This document shows, piece by piece, positions 1 to 5,373 of a DNA stretch of 5,373 bases. A program made the translations under genes and the position numbers. Location: positions 1 through 5,373 of the forward strand of contig JAOZSF010000112.1 of assembly GCA_029939815.1 (NCBI GenBank), in the 5' to 3' direction. Each line of letters opens with the position of its first letter. The first letter of the stretch is position 1. This DNA is from a bacterium. Its GTDB lineage: Bacteria > Auribacterota > UBA3054 > B51-G9. The notes beneath the pieces were generated by a model. It saw only the letters and a list, made by a program, of their open reading frames with translations, made no database searches and was not told where the DNA came from.

Positions 1-186
1 TCTAAAAGCAAAGTCTTCAGGAAAGCGGTCGATATTGCGTTTAACCGCCTGATTCAGGACTTTTGTTGTTGTTCCGTAAAGTTCAGCGAGGTCGGTATCC
101 AGAATGACTTTTTGCCCTCTAATATTCAGGATTTTACTTTTGATTTGTTTTTGAACAATTTCCGATTTTTCATCATTTGTTTTCAT
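1..186 (-). CDS. ORF6N-domain protein, N-terminal part (runs off left edge)
   Basis: The 62 codons in the window begin at the ATG read from position 186 and stay open to the left edge, so the C-terminal part is missing. The hallmark of the ORF6N domain (PF10543) is clear: '[20 protein letters not shown]' at residues ~18-37, then '[20 protein letters not shown]' at ~42-61. ORF6N is a small DNA-binding-type domain first known from phage antirepressors and is also common in chromosomal genes beside type I restriction-modification operons. The start is supported by an AGG 7 nt upstream and by spacing: the preceding hsdR remnant stops only 3 bp before it, which suggests one transcript and coupled translation. 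Its role here is unknown; regulation or accessory function for the adjacent restriction locus is inference from position. The domain call is confident, the function is not. Confidence 0.88.
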   Translation of the reverse strand, partial: MKTNDEKSEIVQKQIKSKILNIRGQKVILDTDLAELYGTTTKVLNQAVKRNIDRFPEDFAFR

Positions 187-189
187 AAA

Positions 190-1056
190 TTAACCTGCAT
201 AAGTATTGAAAGAGATATAATCTTTCGCGTATTGCGGAATAATATCTCGCCATTCATTTAATGATTTCAATTCTTGTTTAGAAAAAGCGGGATAAAAATC
301 GAGTTCACCGTAATTTTTTTCATTAATAATCTGTCGGAAGTGTTCATCCGCCACATATAATTTCAGATAATTTTTAATATTGATGATGTTTTCATTTTCC
401 GGTTTGTGAATAGAAATAAATTTCTCGCATTCTTCTTCTAACTTTTCATCTTTCGTCTTAAAGCCATCTATTAAACCATAAATGCGTTCAAGGACTTCGC
501 GCCAAGTCAACCTGCGGTCAAGATTTTCAGATTTTCTAATTTTCTCGAGAGTAAGAAAAAGTTCCGGTTTGTTTTCGTATTTGTCGCGTGTAAGAGTAAT
601 TGCTCTTTCCCATTGTTCATTTTCAACGGCTTGTTTTACGTCAACGTCGTTTTTAATTTCATCGCGTGCTTTATCGAAAAGTTTACGGTCAACTTTCATT
701 CCGTCAATTCCGACAGTTTTTTCTCTTATTAGATTAATTTTATCGGGGTCGAAGATTTCCGTGACAGAATAAACAGGAGAAACACCGGTTTTCTTTGATA
801 TCCCTGCTTCTGCCGGCAGTTCAAGCACTTCATCATAATCGAACTCATTTTCAAAGTACTCGCAATTAGCGAAAAAGTCAAAAAGTTTAAAGTTGACTTT
901 ATCAGATTTATGAGTATTATTATCCGGGTCATTATATTTAAAAGTAAATTTCCTTGTTCCCCGTCCTTTAATCTGAATAAAATTAGTGGGAGAAAAAATC
1001 GGACGCATAAGCGCAATGTTTAAAATGTCTTGGCAATCATAACCTGTAGTCATCAT
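190..1056 (-). pseudogene. hsdR: 5'-truncated type I restriction enzyme R subunit (helicase C-terminal and EcoEI-type C-terminal domain)
   Basis: The 288-residue reading frame matches only the last part of a type I restriction motor subunit (HsdR, EcoEI-like class). Residues 3-8 (TTGYDC) are SF2 helicase motif V and residues 28-35 (QIKGRGTR) are motif VI. The following 'FKLFDFFANCEYFE..FDYDEVLELP' stretch (~56-82) is typical of this subfamily, and the rest resembles the EcoEI_R_C domain, including 'IKNYLKLYVADEHFRQII' and a 'WRDIIPQYAKDYI' end. The PD-(D/E)XK nuclease and motifs I-IV (Walker A, DExH) are absent; full HsdR proteins are roughly 750-1100 residues. Homology starts exactly at the first codons, and an in-frame TAA sits two codons upstream, so this is a truncation rather than a missed start. 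No Shine-Dalgarno site precedes the ATG. It cannot restrict DNA alone. The cause (deletion, rearrangement or assembly join) is not decidable here. Confidence 0.85.
194..197 (-). promoter_or_regulatory. Shine-Dalgarno site of the ORF6N gene
   Basis: CAGG on the minus strand, with AGG ending 7 nt before the ATG. It lies inside the last codons of the upstream hsdR remnant, so ribosomes terminating there could reinitiate on the ORF6N gene. The site supports the start at 186. Confidence 0.5.
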
Positions 1057-1174
1057 TATTTATAATAATATAATATGATTTATTGTTAATTATTTCAATA
1101 TGCAAATCAACTAATAAAGGCTTACTCGAAAAGGGGCAAACTCAAGCTACAATTATAATTTTAGGAAATAGCAG
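1057..1174. other. AT-rich intergenic stretch, no gene seen
   Basis: Apart from the candidate promoter at 1070-1098, I see no coding frame, RNA gene or inverted repeat here. The TATTATAAATAAT run next to the hsdR remnant marks the point where hsdR homology stops and may be a recombination or deletion joint. No insertion-sequence end or target duplication is visible. Confidence 0.5.
1070..1098 (-). promoter_or_regulatory. Candidate sigma-70-type promoter before the hsdR remnant
   Basis: On the minus strand TTGAAA (1093-1098) is followed after exactly 17 bp by TATTAT (1070-1075), each five of six matches to consensus. Initiation about 7 nt downstream would leave only a ~6-nt leader before the ATG at 1056. 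The surroundings are very AT-rich, so a chance match is possible. If real, it could keep the hsdR remnant and the ORF6N gene expressed despite the truncation. Confidence 0.35.
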
Positions 1175-1203
1175 AAAAAAGGCGTGCTTTGCAGCACGCC
1201 TTT
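1174..1203 (-). terminator. Intrinsic terminator after the eda remnant
   Basis: A perfect 11-bp stem (1178-1188 with 1193-1203) encloses the 4-nt loop at 1189-1192 and is GC-rich in the middle (GGCGTGCT). On the minus strand it ends in a run of six T (1175-1180), a textbook rho-independent terminator about 22 bp after the stop at 1226. On the plus strand it is followed by TTTATATTTA, so weak bidirectional action is possible, but no plus-strand gene ends here. Confidence 0.85.
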
Positions 1204-1225
1204 ATATTTAATCTGAAAGTATTTT

Positions 1226-1555
1226 TTAAGTCTGCCGAATAGATTTTATGGTTGCCAAGACTTCTTTCACTTTTGCCGAAAGAGCAGACCAGTCACCTGC
1301 CGCAACGATATCTTTTGTGATAAGTTTTGACCCCATACCAACGCAATAAGCTCCCGCGTCAAACCACGACTTCAAGTTTTCTTTTGTTTTTTTCTCATAA
1401 ATTTCAATCAGCTTTTTACACTCATCAACCTGTTTAACCCCGCTATCGAAACTTTTATTCACACAAATTACGTGCTGATAAGCATTGTCAATAGTTGAAA
1501 GTGGATGCTGATTATTATCAACAGCATCAAACTTGTTGTTATTGAAATCAAACAA
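1226..1555 (-). pseudogene. eda: Truncated KDPG/KHG aldolase C terminus joined to an unrecognised N-terminal stretch
   Basis: Residues ~57-107 match the end of the 2-dehydro-3-deoxyphosphogluconate / 4-hydroxy-2-oxoglutarate aldolase family (Eda, PF01081). The match includes 'WFDAGAYCVGMGSKLITKDI' and an 'AAGDW..L..KVKEVLATIK' ending. Eda is normally about 205-215 residues and forms a Schiff base between an active-site lysine and pyruvate in Entner-Doudoroff or uronate breakdown. Here everything before the 'PT.ENL' point is gone, including the TIM-barrel core, the Schiff-base lysine and the catalytic Glu, so no activity is expected. The preceding ~56 residues ('HPLSTIDNAYQHVICVNKSF' and on) look protein-like but match no family I recognise, so the frame may be a chance fusion at about position 1387. 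The start given is a TTG without a ribosome binding site and is arbitrary; the frame is open for about 14 more codons upstream. The terminator at 1174-1203 is probably the original eda terminator. Confidence 0.72.
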
Positions 1556-1571
1556 GGTTTGTGATAATATA

Positions 1572-1600
1572 TTAACAGATCTTTTTGTATTTTATTTAAA
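1572..1600 (+). promoter_or_regulatory. Candidate promoter of the lipoprotein gene
   Basis: TTAACA (1572-1577, five of six to the -35 consensus), then 17 bp, then TTTAAA (1595-1600, four of six to the -10 consensus). Initiation near 1607 would give a leader of about 14 nt. The gap 1556-1620 is the only non-coding DNA upstream of the gene, so a promoter should be here. The exact boxes are uncertain because the stretch is AT-rich. Confidence 0.35.
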
Positions 1601-1620
1601 AACTTATCAAACATTTTATA

Positions 1621-2820
1621 ATGAAACACTTAATTTATACCGTCGTTTTCTTAGCAGGATGTGCCGCAACACAAAATAAAATTATGAACAATAATTCCAT
1701 GTCTTTTGCAAATGAAGTTGACTTTTTAAGACAGTACACCAAGACAATTGTTTTAGAAACAGGAAATGAAAAGGTTGCCGTTTGTCCCGAACTGCAGGGT
1801 AAAATTATGGTCAGCTCACTCAACGGCGATAACGGACAGACTTTCGCGTGGGTCAATCGCGGACATATCGCATCGGGCGTAAATGACCCTGTCATAAACT
1901 CGTATGGCGGTGAAGACAGATTATGGCTTGGTCCTCAATTCGGTCAATTTTCGATTTATAATTTACCTGGGGATCCGTTTGACAAATGGTTTACTCCCCC
2001 GCCGTTTAATTCCGAGCCGTTTGAAGTCATATCGCGAACTCCATTGGAAGTAAAAATGGAAAAGGATATGATAATAACCAATTATTCACATTTTGTTTTT
2101 AAATTAAAAGTATTAAGAAACATTAAAATTTTAAGCCGTGAGGAAACAGAAAAAAAACTGGGGATCGCATTTCCAAACTCAGTAAAATGTGTCGGATTTC
2201 TTTCCGACAATACAATAATTAATACCGGTGATAAACCATGGGAAAAAGAAACAGGGCTACTTTCAATATGGAACATCGGAATGATGAAACCCACTGATGA
2301 AACGACTGTTATTTTTCCGTACAACAGAGGTGATGAAAAAGTTTTAGGCGAAATTGTTAAAGATGATTATTTCGGTGAACATGTTCCGAAAGGCAGATTG
2401 AAAATTACTGATAAAGCTGTTCTTTTCAAAGGCGACGCGAGACACACAAGTAAAATAGGTCTTTCCCCTCTTCGCGCAAAAAATATTTTTGGGAGTTATG
2501 ACGCGAAAAATAAAGTTCTTACAATTATAAAATACAGCAAACCAAAAGGCGTTACCGATTATGTAAATTCTCTTATGAAAATTCAGGAATTCCCTTATCG
2601 GGGCGATGCTGTAAATTCTTACAACGATGGTGAAGCACCGGGAAACAAGCCGGGAAATCTTTATGAGCTTGAGTCCTCATCCCCTGCGGCAAAACTGGCG
2701 CCCGGCGAATCGTTAAATCATATTCACCAAACTTATCATTTTATTGGGAGTGAAAAAGAGTTGTCAAAAATCTCAAAGAAACTTCTTGGTGTTTCAATAA
2801 ATAAATTGCAGAAAAGATAA
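1621..2820 (+). CDS. Predicted lipoprotein, DUF6786-like (galactose-mutarotase-like fold)
   Basis: This complete 399-residue protein starts with a very short lipoprotein signal: MKH, a hydrophobic core (LIYTVVF) and the lipobox LAGC, with predicted cleavage before Cys14. Only 13 residues precede the cysteine, which is short, but an in-frame stop at 1597-1599 leaves no better upstream ATG. The mature part has the 'VAVCPELQGKIMVSSLNGD' beta start (~51-69), reminiscent of mutarotase-like sandwiches ('..PE.GGRI..'), then 'YGGEDRLWLGPQFGQFSIYN' (~95-114) and 'PFDKWFTPPPFNSEPFEVIS', which I associate with DUF6786 of Planctomycetes, Lentisphaerae and Bacteroidetes. A 'HIHQTYHF' strand near the C terminus fits a sandwich fold. 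No enzyme activity is known to me; carbohydrate binding is inference. There is no Shine-Dalgarno site before the ATG. The gene is single, convergent with the beta-helix gene, whose stop is 7 bp away. Confidence 0.8.
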   Translation: MKHLIYTVVFLAGCAATQNKIMNNNSMSFANEVDFLRQYTKTIVLETGNEKVAVCPELQGKIMVSSLNGDNGQTFAWVNRGHIASGVNDPVINSYGGEDRLWLGPQFGQFSIYNLPGDPFDKWFTPPPFNSEPFEVISRTPLEVKMEKDMIITNYSHFVFKLKVLRNIKILSREETEKKLGIAFPNSVKCVGFLSDNTIINTGDKPWEKETGLLSIWNIGMMKPTDETTVIFPYNRGDEKVLGEIVKDDYFGEHVPKGRLKITDKAVLFKGDARHTSKIGLSPLRAKNIFGSYDAKNKVLTIIKYSKPKGVTDYVNSLMKIQEFPYRGDAVNSYNDGEAPGNKPGNLYELESSSPAAKLAPGESLNHIHQTYHFIGSEKELSKISKKLLGVSINKLQKR

Positions 2821-2838
2821 TTGTTGCTTAAGCAACAA
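2821..2838. terminator. Palindrome between convergent genes, possible weak bidirectional terminator
   Basis: TTGTTGCTTAAGCAACAA is a perfect 18-bp palindrome immediately after the TAA of the lipoprotein gene, and it contains the TAA (2828-2830) of the opposing gene. As RNA it can fold as a 7-bp stem with a UUAA loop in either direction. The plus-side tail (TTCTTGTATTTC) is only moderately T-rich and the minus side lacks a clean T run, so termination would be weak. Shared use by both genes is inference from position. Confidence 0.45.
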
Positions 2839-5373
2839 TTCTTGTATTTCTACACACCAAAATAACAAATAGTAAATAATAAATGATAAATAGTAAACAG
2901 TAAGGTTCGGGTATTCCGCTGCCTTTTAGAATAAGTGTGCAGTTTTCGGCTCCTGTAATAGAAACTTCATCGAAATAATTTGTTATTTCGTCCGGAGCGA
3001 ACAGAATTGACAATTCAGAATTTGTCAAGCTGGCAATTGTGAACGGCGTACCATAATCGACGAAGAACGGGGCATGAATATTCTGAACATCGCCGCTCAG
3101 TATTTGGTCACCTGCATTACCAACAGTAAAAACAGATGTAACGAAAGTATCGACCAGAACATCGCCGAAATCAATCATTCGATAAGAGAGCCAGACAACC
3201 GGTTCATTAGTGTATTCGTAGCATCCCATATCAACGATTTTATTTATAATTCTCGGTTTTCCTTCCAAGTCATTTGCCGAAGTCATCCATAAAGCATTAG
3301 AGCCTGCATTGATGCACGGTGAATTAGTTGCGAGTTTAAAGAATCCTGCGAACGGATTCGCGAAGTTTGGATTATCGGAGATATTCCCTTCACCTGCCGG
3401 TAGAGGAATAGAGCAGCAATAAAAGAAATCCGGCTGACTTGAAGCAGAGTAATAATTATTTGAATAACCCGCGAAGTTATGATAAATGATAGAATTTTTT
3501 AATAAAGCTGAAGAGTCTGAATAAATTCCACCGGCAAAGTTATCCGCGTAATTGCTTGAAATAGTCGAACTTTCGATTAAAGCATTTCCGATCGTATAGA
3601 TTCCGCCGCCGTCATTAGAGGCATGGTTATTAATTATCAGAGAATTTCTAATAGAGCCGCCATAAGTCAGACAAATACCCGCTCCGTTCAGCGCGGAATT
3701 ATTTGAGATTTTGCAGTAAGAAATTTCGCCGCCGAATTCGCAGTAAATTGCAGCGTAGTATTCCGAGTGATTATCAAAGATTTCACAGTTTTCAATTTTT
3801 CCATTAGAGAGAAAATAAATTGCGGAGCCGTTTGGAGAATAATTATTATGCAATTGTGAATATTCAATTAAGCCGCCGTTATCACAGTAAACAGCGCCGC
3901 CTTTGTCTTGATAAGCAGCAGCTCCACCGAGAACATAAGTTAGATTCCCGAAGAGTTCACTTCTTGAGACGGTACCTGTAAATGAAATATAAACGCCGCC
4001 GCCTGTTGAAGCATAATTACTTACGATCAAGCAATTGTCAACTTTTGCGCCGCCATTAAGATAAGCAGCACCGCCTGCATCAGCAGCGAAACATGATTTT
4101 ATAATACAATTTGATATAGTACCGCTGTCGCAGTAAACAGCGCCGCCATCTTTTGCTGCTGAAAAGTTTTTGAAGACACAATTTTTAATAATAACATTTC
4201 CATCAAGGTAAAAACAACCGCCATTAGAAACAACAATAGAATTTCCGGGAGCGGGAATTAAAGTGAAACCATCAACAACACCTTTTGAAAAATGAATAGG
4301 AGAATCAGAGCTGGAAGTTTTAACTATCAGCGTAGCGTCAGAACTTCCCGAAACACTTTTAAGAATAATATTTTTGTCAATGTGCATCGGCGAAGTAATA
4401 AAATTAGTTTCGTCCGCAACAAGAACCATATTTCCGTCAACAGTTTCTTCTACAGCTGCTTCAATATTTGTAGCGGCTGTCGCCCAGGAGATAAAGGGCC
4501 ATTGATGTGATCCGGCAGAAGAAACATAATTAGTAACACCTGACGGGACCGGTCGGTCGACAAGAATACTGTCGAACGCGAGTTCGCCGTAAATATTAGT
4601 TCCGAAGACGGAAATATTATTAAGATGTCTGCTTAGATCAACCGGAGGAGCAGTCCAACTTTCACTAGCCGGGAAGAATTGAAGAGATCCGTCTGAGCCA
4701 TTTGTGATCCACATATATCCTACAATATTCGCGTTATTAGTTCCTGCGACGACATAAGAAGAAGTATCGTGCCGAACAATAAGATTTTCGTTTGTAATGT
4801 CAATGAACGGCGTACCGGTTCCGGCTTCAAGGCGAATGATTGTAACGTTATCGGAAGCGATATCGTTCAAGAAATTAGTGCCGTAAGCGGTAATGATATT
4901 TGTTCCAACATCAATAGGAACAGCAGCAGCCCAGAATTGCGTTGAGTCGAAATGTGCAATAGCGCCGTTTGCCGCATTCGACAAGCACATACCGCCCATG
5001 ACGTTAAAATTAATTGTCCCTTCGATTAAGAAAGTTGAATAATCGTAATTAAGAATTGAATTAGTAGTTGAAATTGTGATGATAGGTGTTCCTTCTCCGG
5101 GAGTACCGCGAGTAATTCTAACTACATCAGATGTTGTTTGATTAACAAGGTTTGAGCCGAAAACATAAATGTCATTCCAGCCGATTTGGAGGTGTAGAGA
5201 TGGAGTTGTCCATAAATTAGAAACTGGAAAAGTTTCTACCTCCGCGTTCGCGGAATTAGACGTCCACATATAGCCCGCGATATTAGGATTATTAGTACCT
5301 GAAACAGAAAATAATTCAACATCAGATTTAACAAAAGAAGCGGTGGTGGTAATGTCAAGGAATGGAATGCCTG
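2828..5373 (-). CDS. Large exported beta-helix surface protein with Ig-like repeats and PEP-CTERM-like anchor (5' end beyond right edge)
   Basis: The frame is open from the right edge to the TAA at 2828, 847 residues. An internal ATG at 5269 could be mistaken for the start, but 34 further in-frame codons continue the same repeat, so the true start and signal peptide lie outside. Numbering residues from that ATG as 1: three ~92-residue Ig-like repeats (about -33 to 243), similar in pattern to glucodextranase-B-like domains; a linker with 'TNYVSSAGSHQWPFISWATA' (246-265), the usual lead-in of pectate-lyase-like helices; a parallel beta-helix of ten coils (350-600); a choice-of-anchor Q-like segment (630-687, 'DNPNF..P', 'SPCINAGS', 'DLEGKPRI', 'DMGCYEY'); an ASH/choice-of-anchor D-like domain (~697-785, 'DFGDVLVDT..T..FTVGNAG'); and a PEP-CTERM-like tail (787-813): PEP, a hydrophobic run, then CRNTR. 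The likely role is a cell-surface adhesin or polysaccharide-binding protein sorted by exosortase. No catalytic residues are identifiable. Confidence 0.88.
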   Translation of the reverse strand, partial: GIPFLDITTTASFVKSDVELFSVSGTNNPNIAGYMWTSNSANAEVETFPVSNLWTTPSLHLQIGWNDIYVFGSNLVNQTTSDVVRITRGTPGEGTPIITISTTNSILNYDYSTFLIEGTINFNVMGGMCLSNAANGAIAHFDSTQFWAAAVPIDVGTNIITAYGTNFLNDIASDNVTIIRLEAGTGTPFIDITNENLIVRHDTSSYVVAGTNNANIVGYMWITNGSDGSLQFFPASESWTAPPVDLSRHLNNISVFGTNIYGELAFDSILVDRPVPSGVTNYVSSAGSHQWPFISWATAATNIEAAVEETVDGNMVLVADETNFITSPMHIDKNIILKSVSGSSDATLIVKTSSSDSPIHFSKGVVDGFTLIPAPGNSIVVSNGGCFYLDGNVIIKNCVFKNFSAAKDGGAVYCDSGTISNCIIKSCFAADAGGAAYLNGGAKVDNCLIVSNYASTGGGVYISFTGTVSRSELFGNLTYVLGGAAAYQDKGGAVYCDNGGLIEYSQLHNNYSPNGSAIYFLSNGKIENCEIFDNHSEYYAAIYCEFGGEISYCKISNNSALNGAGICLTYGGSIRNSLIINNHASNDGGGIYTIGNALIESSTISSNYADNFAGGIYSDSSALLKNSIIYHNFAGYSNNYYSASSQPDFFYCCSIPLPAGEGNISDNPNFANPFAGFFKLATNSPCINAGSNALWMTSANDLEGKPRIINKIVDMGCYEYTNEPVVWLSYRMIDFGDVLVDTFVTSVFTVGNAGDQILSGDVQNIHAPFFVDYGTPFTIASLTNSELSILFAPDEITNYFDEVSITGAENCTLILKGSGIPEPYCLLFIIYYLLFVILVCRNTRIVA
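2861..2902 (-). repeat. Six-copy 7-bp tandem repeat coding for the anchor's membrane segment
   Basis: Six imperfect copies of AATARTA read on the plus strand (AATAACA, AATAGTA, AATAATA, AATGATA, AATAGTA, AACAGTA) lie end to end over exactly 42 bp. On the minus strand they encode YCLLFIIYYLLFVI, residues 790-803, directly after the PEP motif. Because 7 is not a multiple of 3, three copies give one seven-residue cycle (LLFIIYY / LLFVILV). The run is rich in stops in both plus-strand frames I checked. Confidence 0.85.
3470..4222 (-). repeat. Ten-coil right-handed parallel beta-helix repeat
   Basis: Ten coils of 24-25 residues of the form G-G-x-(I/V)-Y-(C/x)-x-x-G-x-(I/V)-x-(N/x)-(C/S)-x-(I/L), followed by a turn with Asn. 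One coil carries a 10-residue insertion (around residues 445-454 counted from the ATG at 5269). A tyrosine recurs at 354, 379, 403, 427, 461, 485, 509, 558 and 583, with Cys533 in the one missing place. A Cys/Ser column recurs at 364, 388, 413, 437, 471, 495, 519, 543, 567 and 593. Such ladders are expected for stacked coils of pectate-lyase-type helices. Confidence 0.85.
4541..5371 (-). repeat. Three tandem ~92-residue Ig-like protein repeats
   Basis: Repeats span about 5093-5371, 4817-5092 and 4541-4816. Each opens with G-x-P-x-(I/L)-x-I (GIPFLDI, GTPIITI, GTPFIDI). Each has a mid-strand 'GTNN.NI.GYMW' (degenerate in the second copy: GTINFNVMGGMC), then a Trp and a 'N.I..(F/Y)G(T/S)N' turn, and ends in a 'D.V.I.R'-type strand. 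Spacing of about 276-279 nt is regular. The first copy is cut by the window edge, so more copies probably lie to the right. The nucleotide copies are clearly diverged, so this is old duplication rather than a fresh one. Confidence 0.8.

Noticed and set aside
482..1016. Open frames in the region of the hsdR remnant (plus 482-772, minus 729-1016)
   Set aside because: They are shadows of the hsdR frame, with no family resemblance and no ribosome binding sites.
1..1056. A complete type I restriction system or a new defence system
   Set aside because: Only the C-terminal third of HsdR and the start of an ORF6N gene are present; no methylase or specificity subunit lies in the window.
1617..1622. 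Perfect TATAAT hexamer as the promoter of the lipoprotein gene
   Set aside because: It overlaps the ATG at 1621, has no -35-like box at the right distance, and would start the transcript inside the signal-peptide codons.
1635..2324. Minus-strand open frames inside the lipoprotein gene
   Set aside because: They lie opposite a well-supported coding frame and read as low-quality serine/valine-rich translations.
2861..2902. CRISPR-like or regulatory iteron repeats
   Set aside because: The units are 7 bp without spacers and lie inside a coding frame whose product makes sense there.
3074..4510. Short plus-strand open frames opposite the beta-helix gene (3074-3292, 4292-4510)
   Set aside because: They are antisense to a continuous repeat-bearing frame, with no recognisable domains or start signals.
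5267..5269. ATG as the start of the beta-helix protein
   Set aside because: The frame is open to the right edge and the 34 upstream codons complete the first Ig-like repeat; no signal peptide follows this ATG.

Overview
The window (about 62-65% A+T by eye) looks like an accessory stretch of a bacterial chromosome. The best guess is the PVC side of the tree (Kiritimatiellota, Lentisphaerota or a relative). The reasons are a very large Asn/Thr-rich secreted beta-helix protein with a 'TNYVSSAGSH..PF.SWATAATNI.AAV' motif, choice-of-anchor-type modules and a PEP-CTERM-like tail, plus a lipoprotein resembling the DUF6786 family. The taxonomy is inferred from protein style, not from a marker gene.

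Layout. Positions 1-1056 (minus strand) hold the remains of a type I restriction locus. A 5'-truncated hsdR keeps only helicase motifs V and VI and the C-terminal domain. It is followed after 3 bp by the start of an ORF6N-domain gene that leaves the window on the left. Positions 1057-1225 are AT-rich and non-coding, with a plausible minus-strand promoter and a strong hairpin terminator. Positions 1226-1555 (minus) hold a second broken gene: the last ~50 residues of a KDPG/KHG aldolase (eda) fused to an unrecognised N-terminal stretch. From 1556 to 1620 is a short AT-rich gap facing a plus-strand gene. Positions 1621-2820 (plus) encode a short-signal lipoprotein of about 400 residues, probably DUF6786 with a galactose-mutarotase-like fold. 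Positions 2828-5373 (minus) hold the 3' part of a very large surface protein. In order it has three ~92-residue Ig-like repeats, a right-handed parallel beta-helix of ten ~24-residue coils, a choice-of-anchor Q-like segment, an ASH/choice-of-anchor D-like domain and a PEP-CTERM-like sorting signal. Its N terminus lies beyond the right edge.

How the parts relate. The two intact-looking genes (lipoprotein and beta-helix protein) are convergent and end 7 bp apart within a palindrome, so they are not an operon. Both products should be exported, and both belong to fold classes common in carbohydrate binding or turnover. The left third looks like a decayed or rearranged region: two neighbouring minus-strand genes have both lost their 5' parts.

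No complete new defence or mobile system is visible. The most thought-provoking detail is that the membrane segment of the sorting signal is written by a 7-bp tandem repeat. Loss or gain of one unit would shift the frame and remove the basic tail of the anchor, a possible on/off switch for cell-surface attachment.
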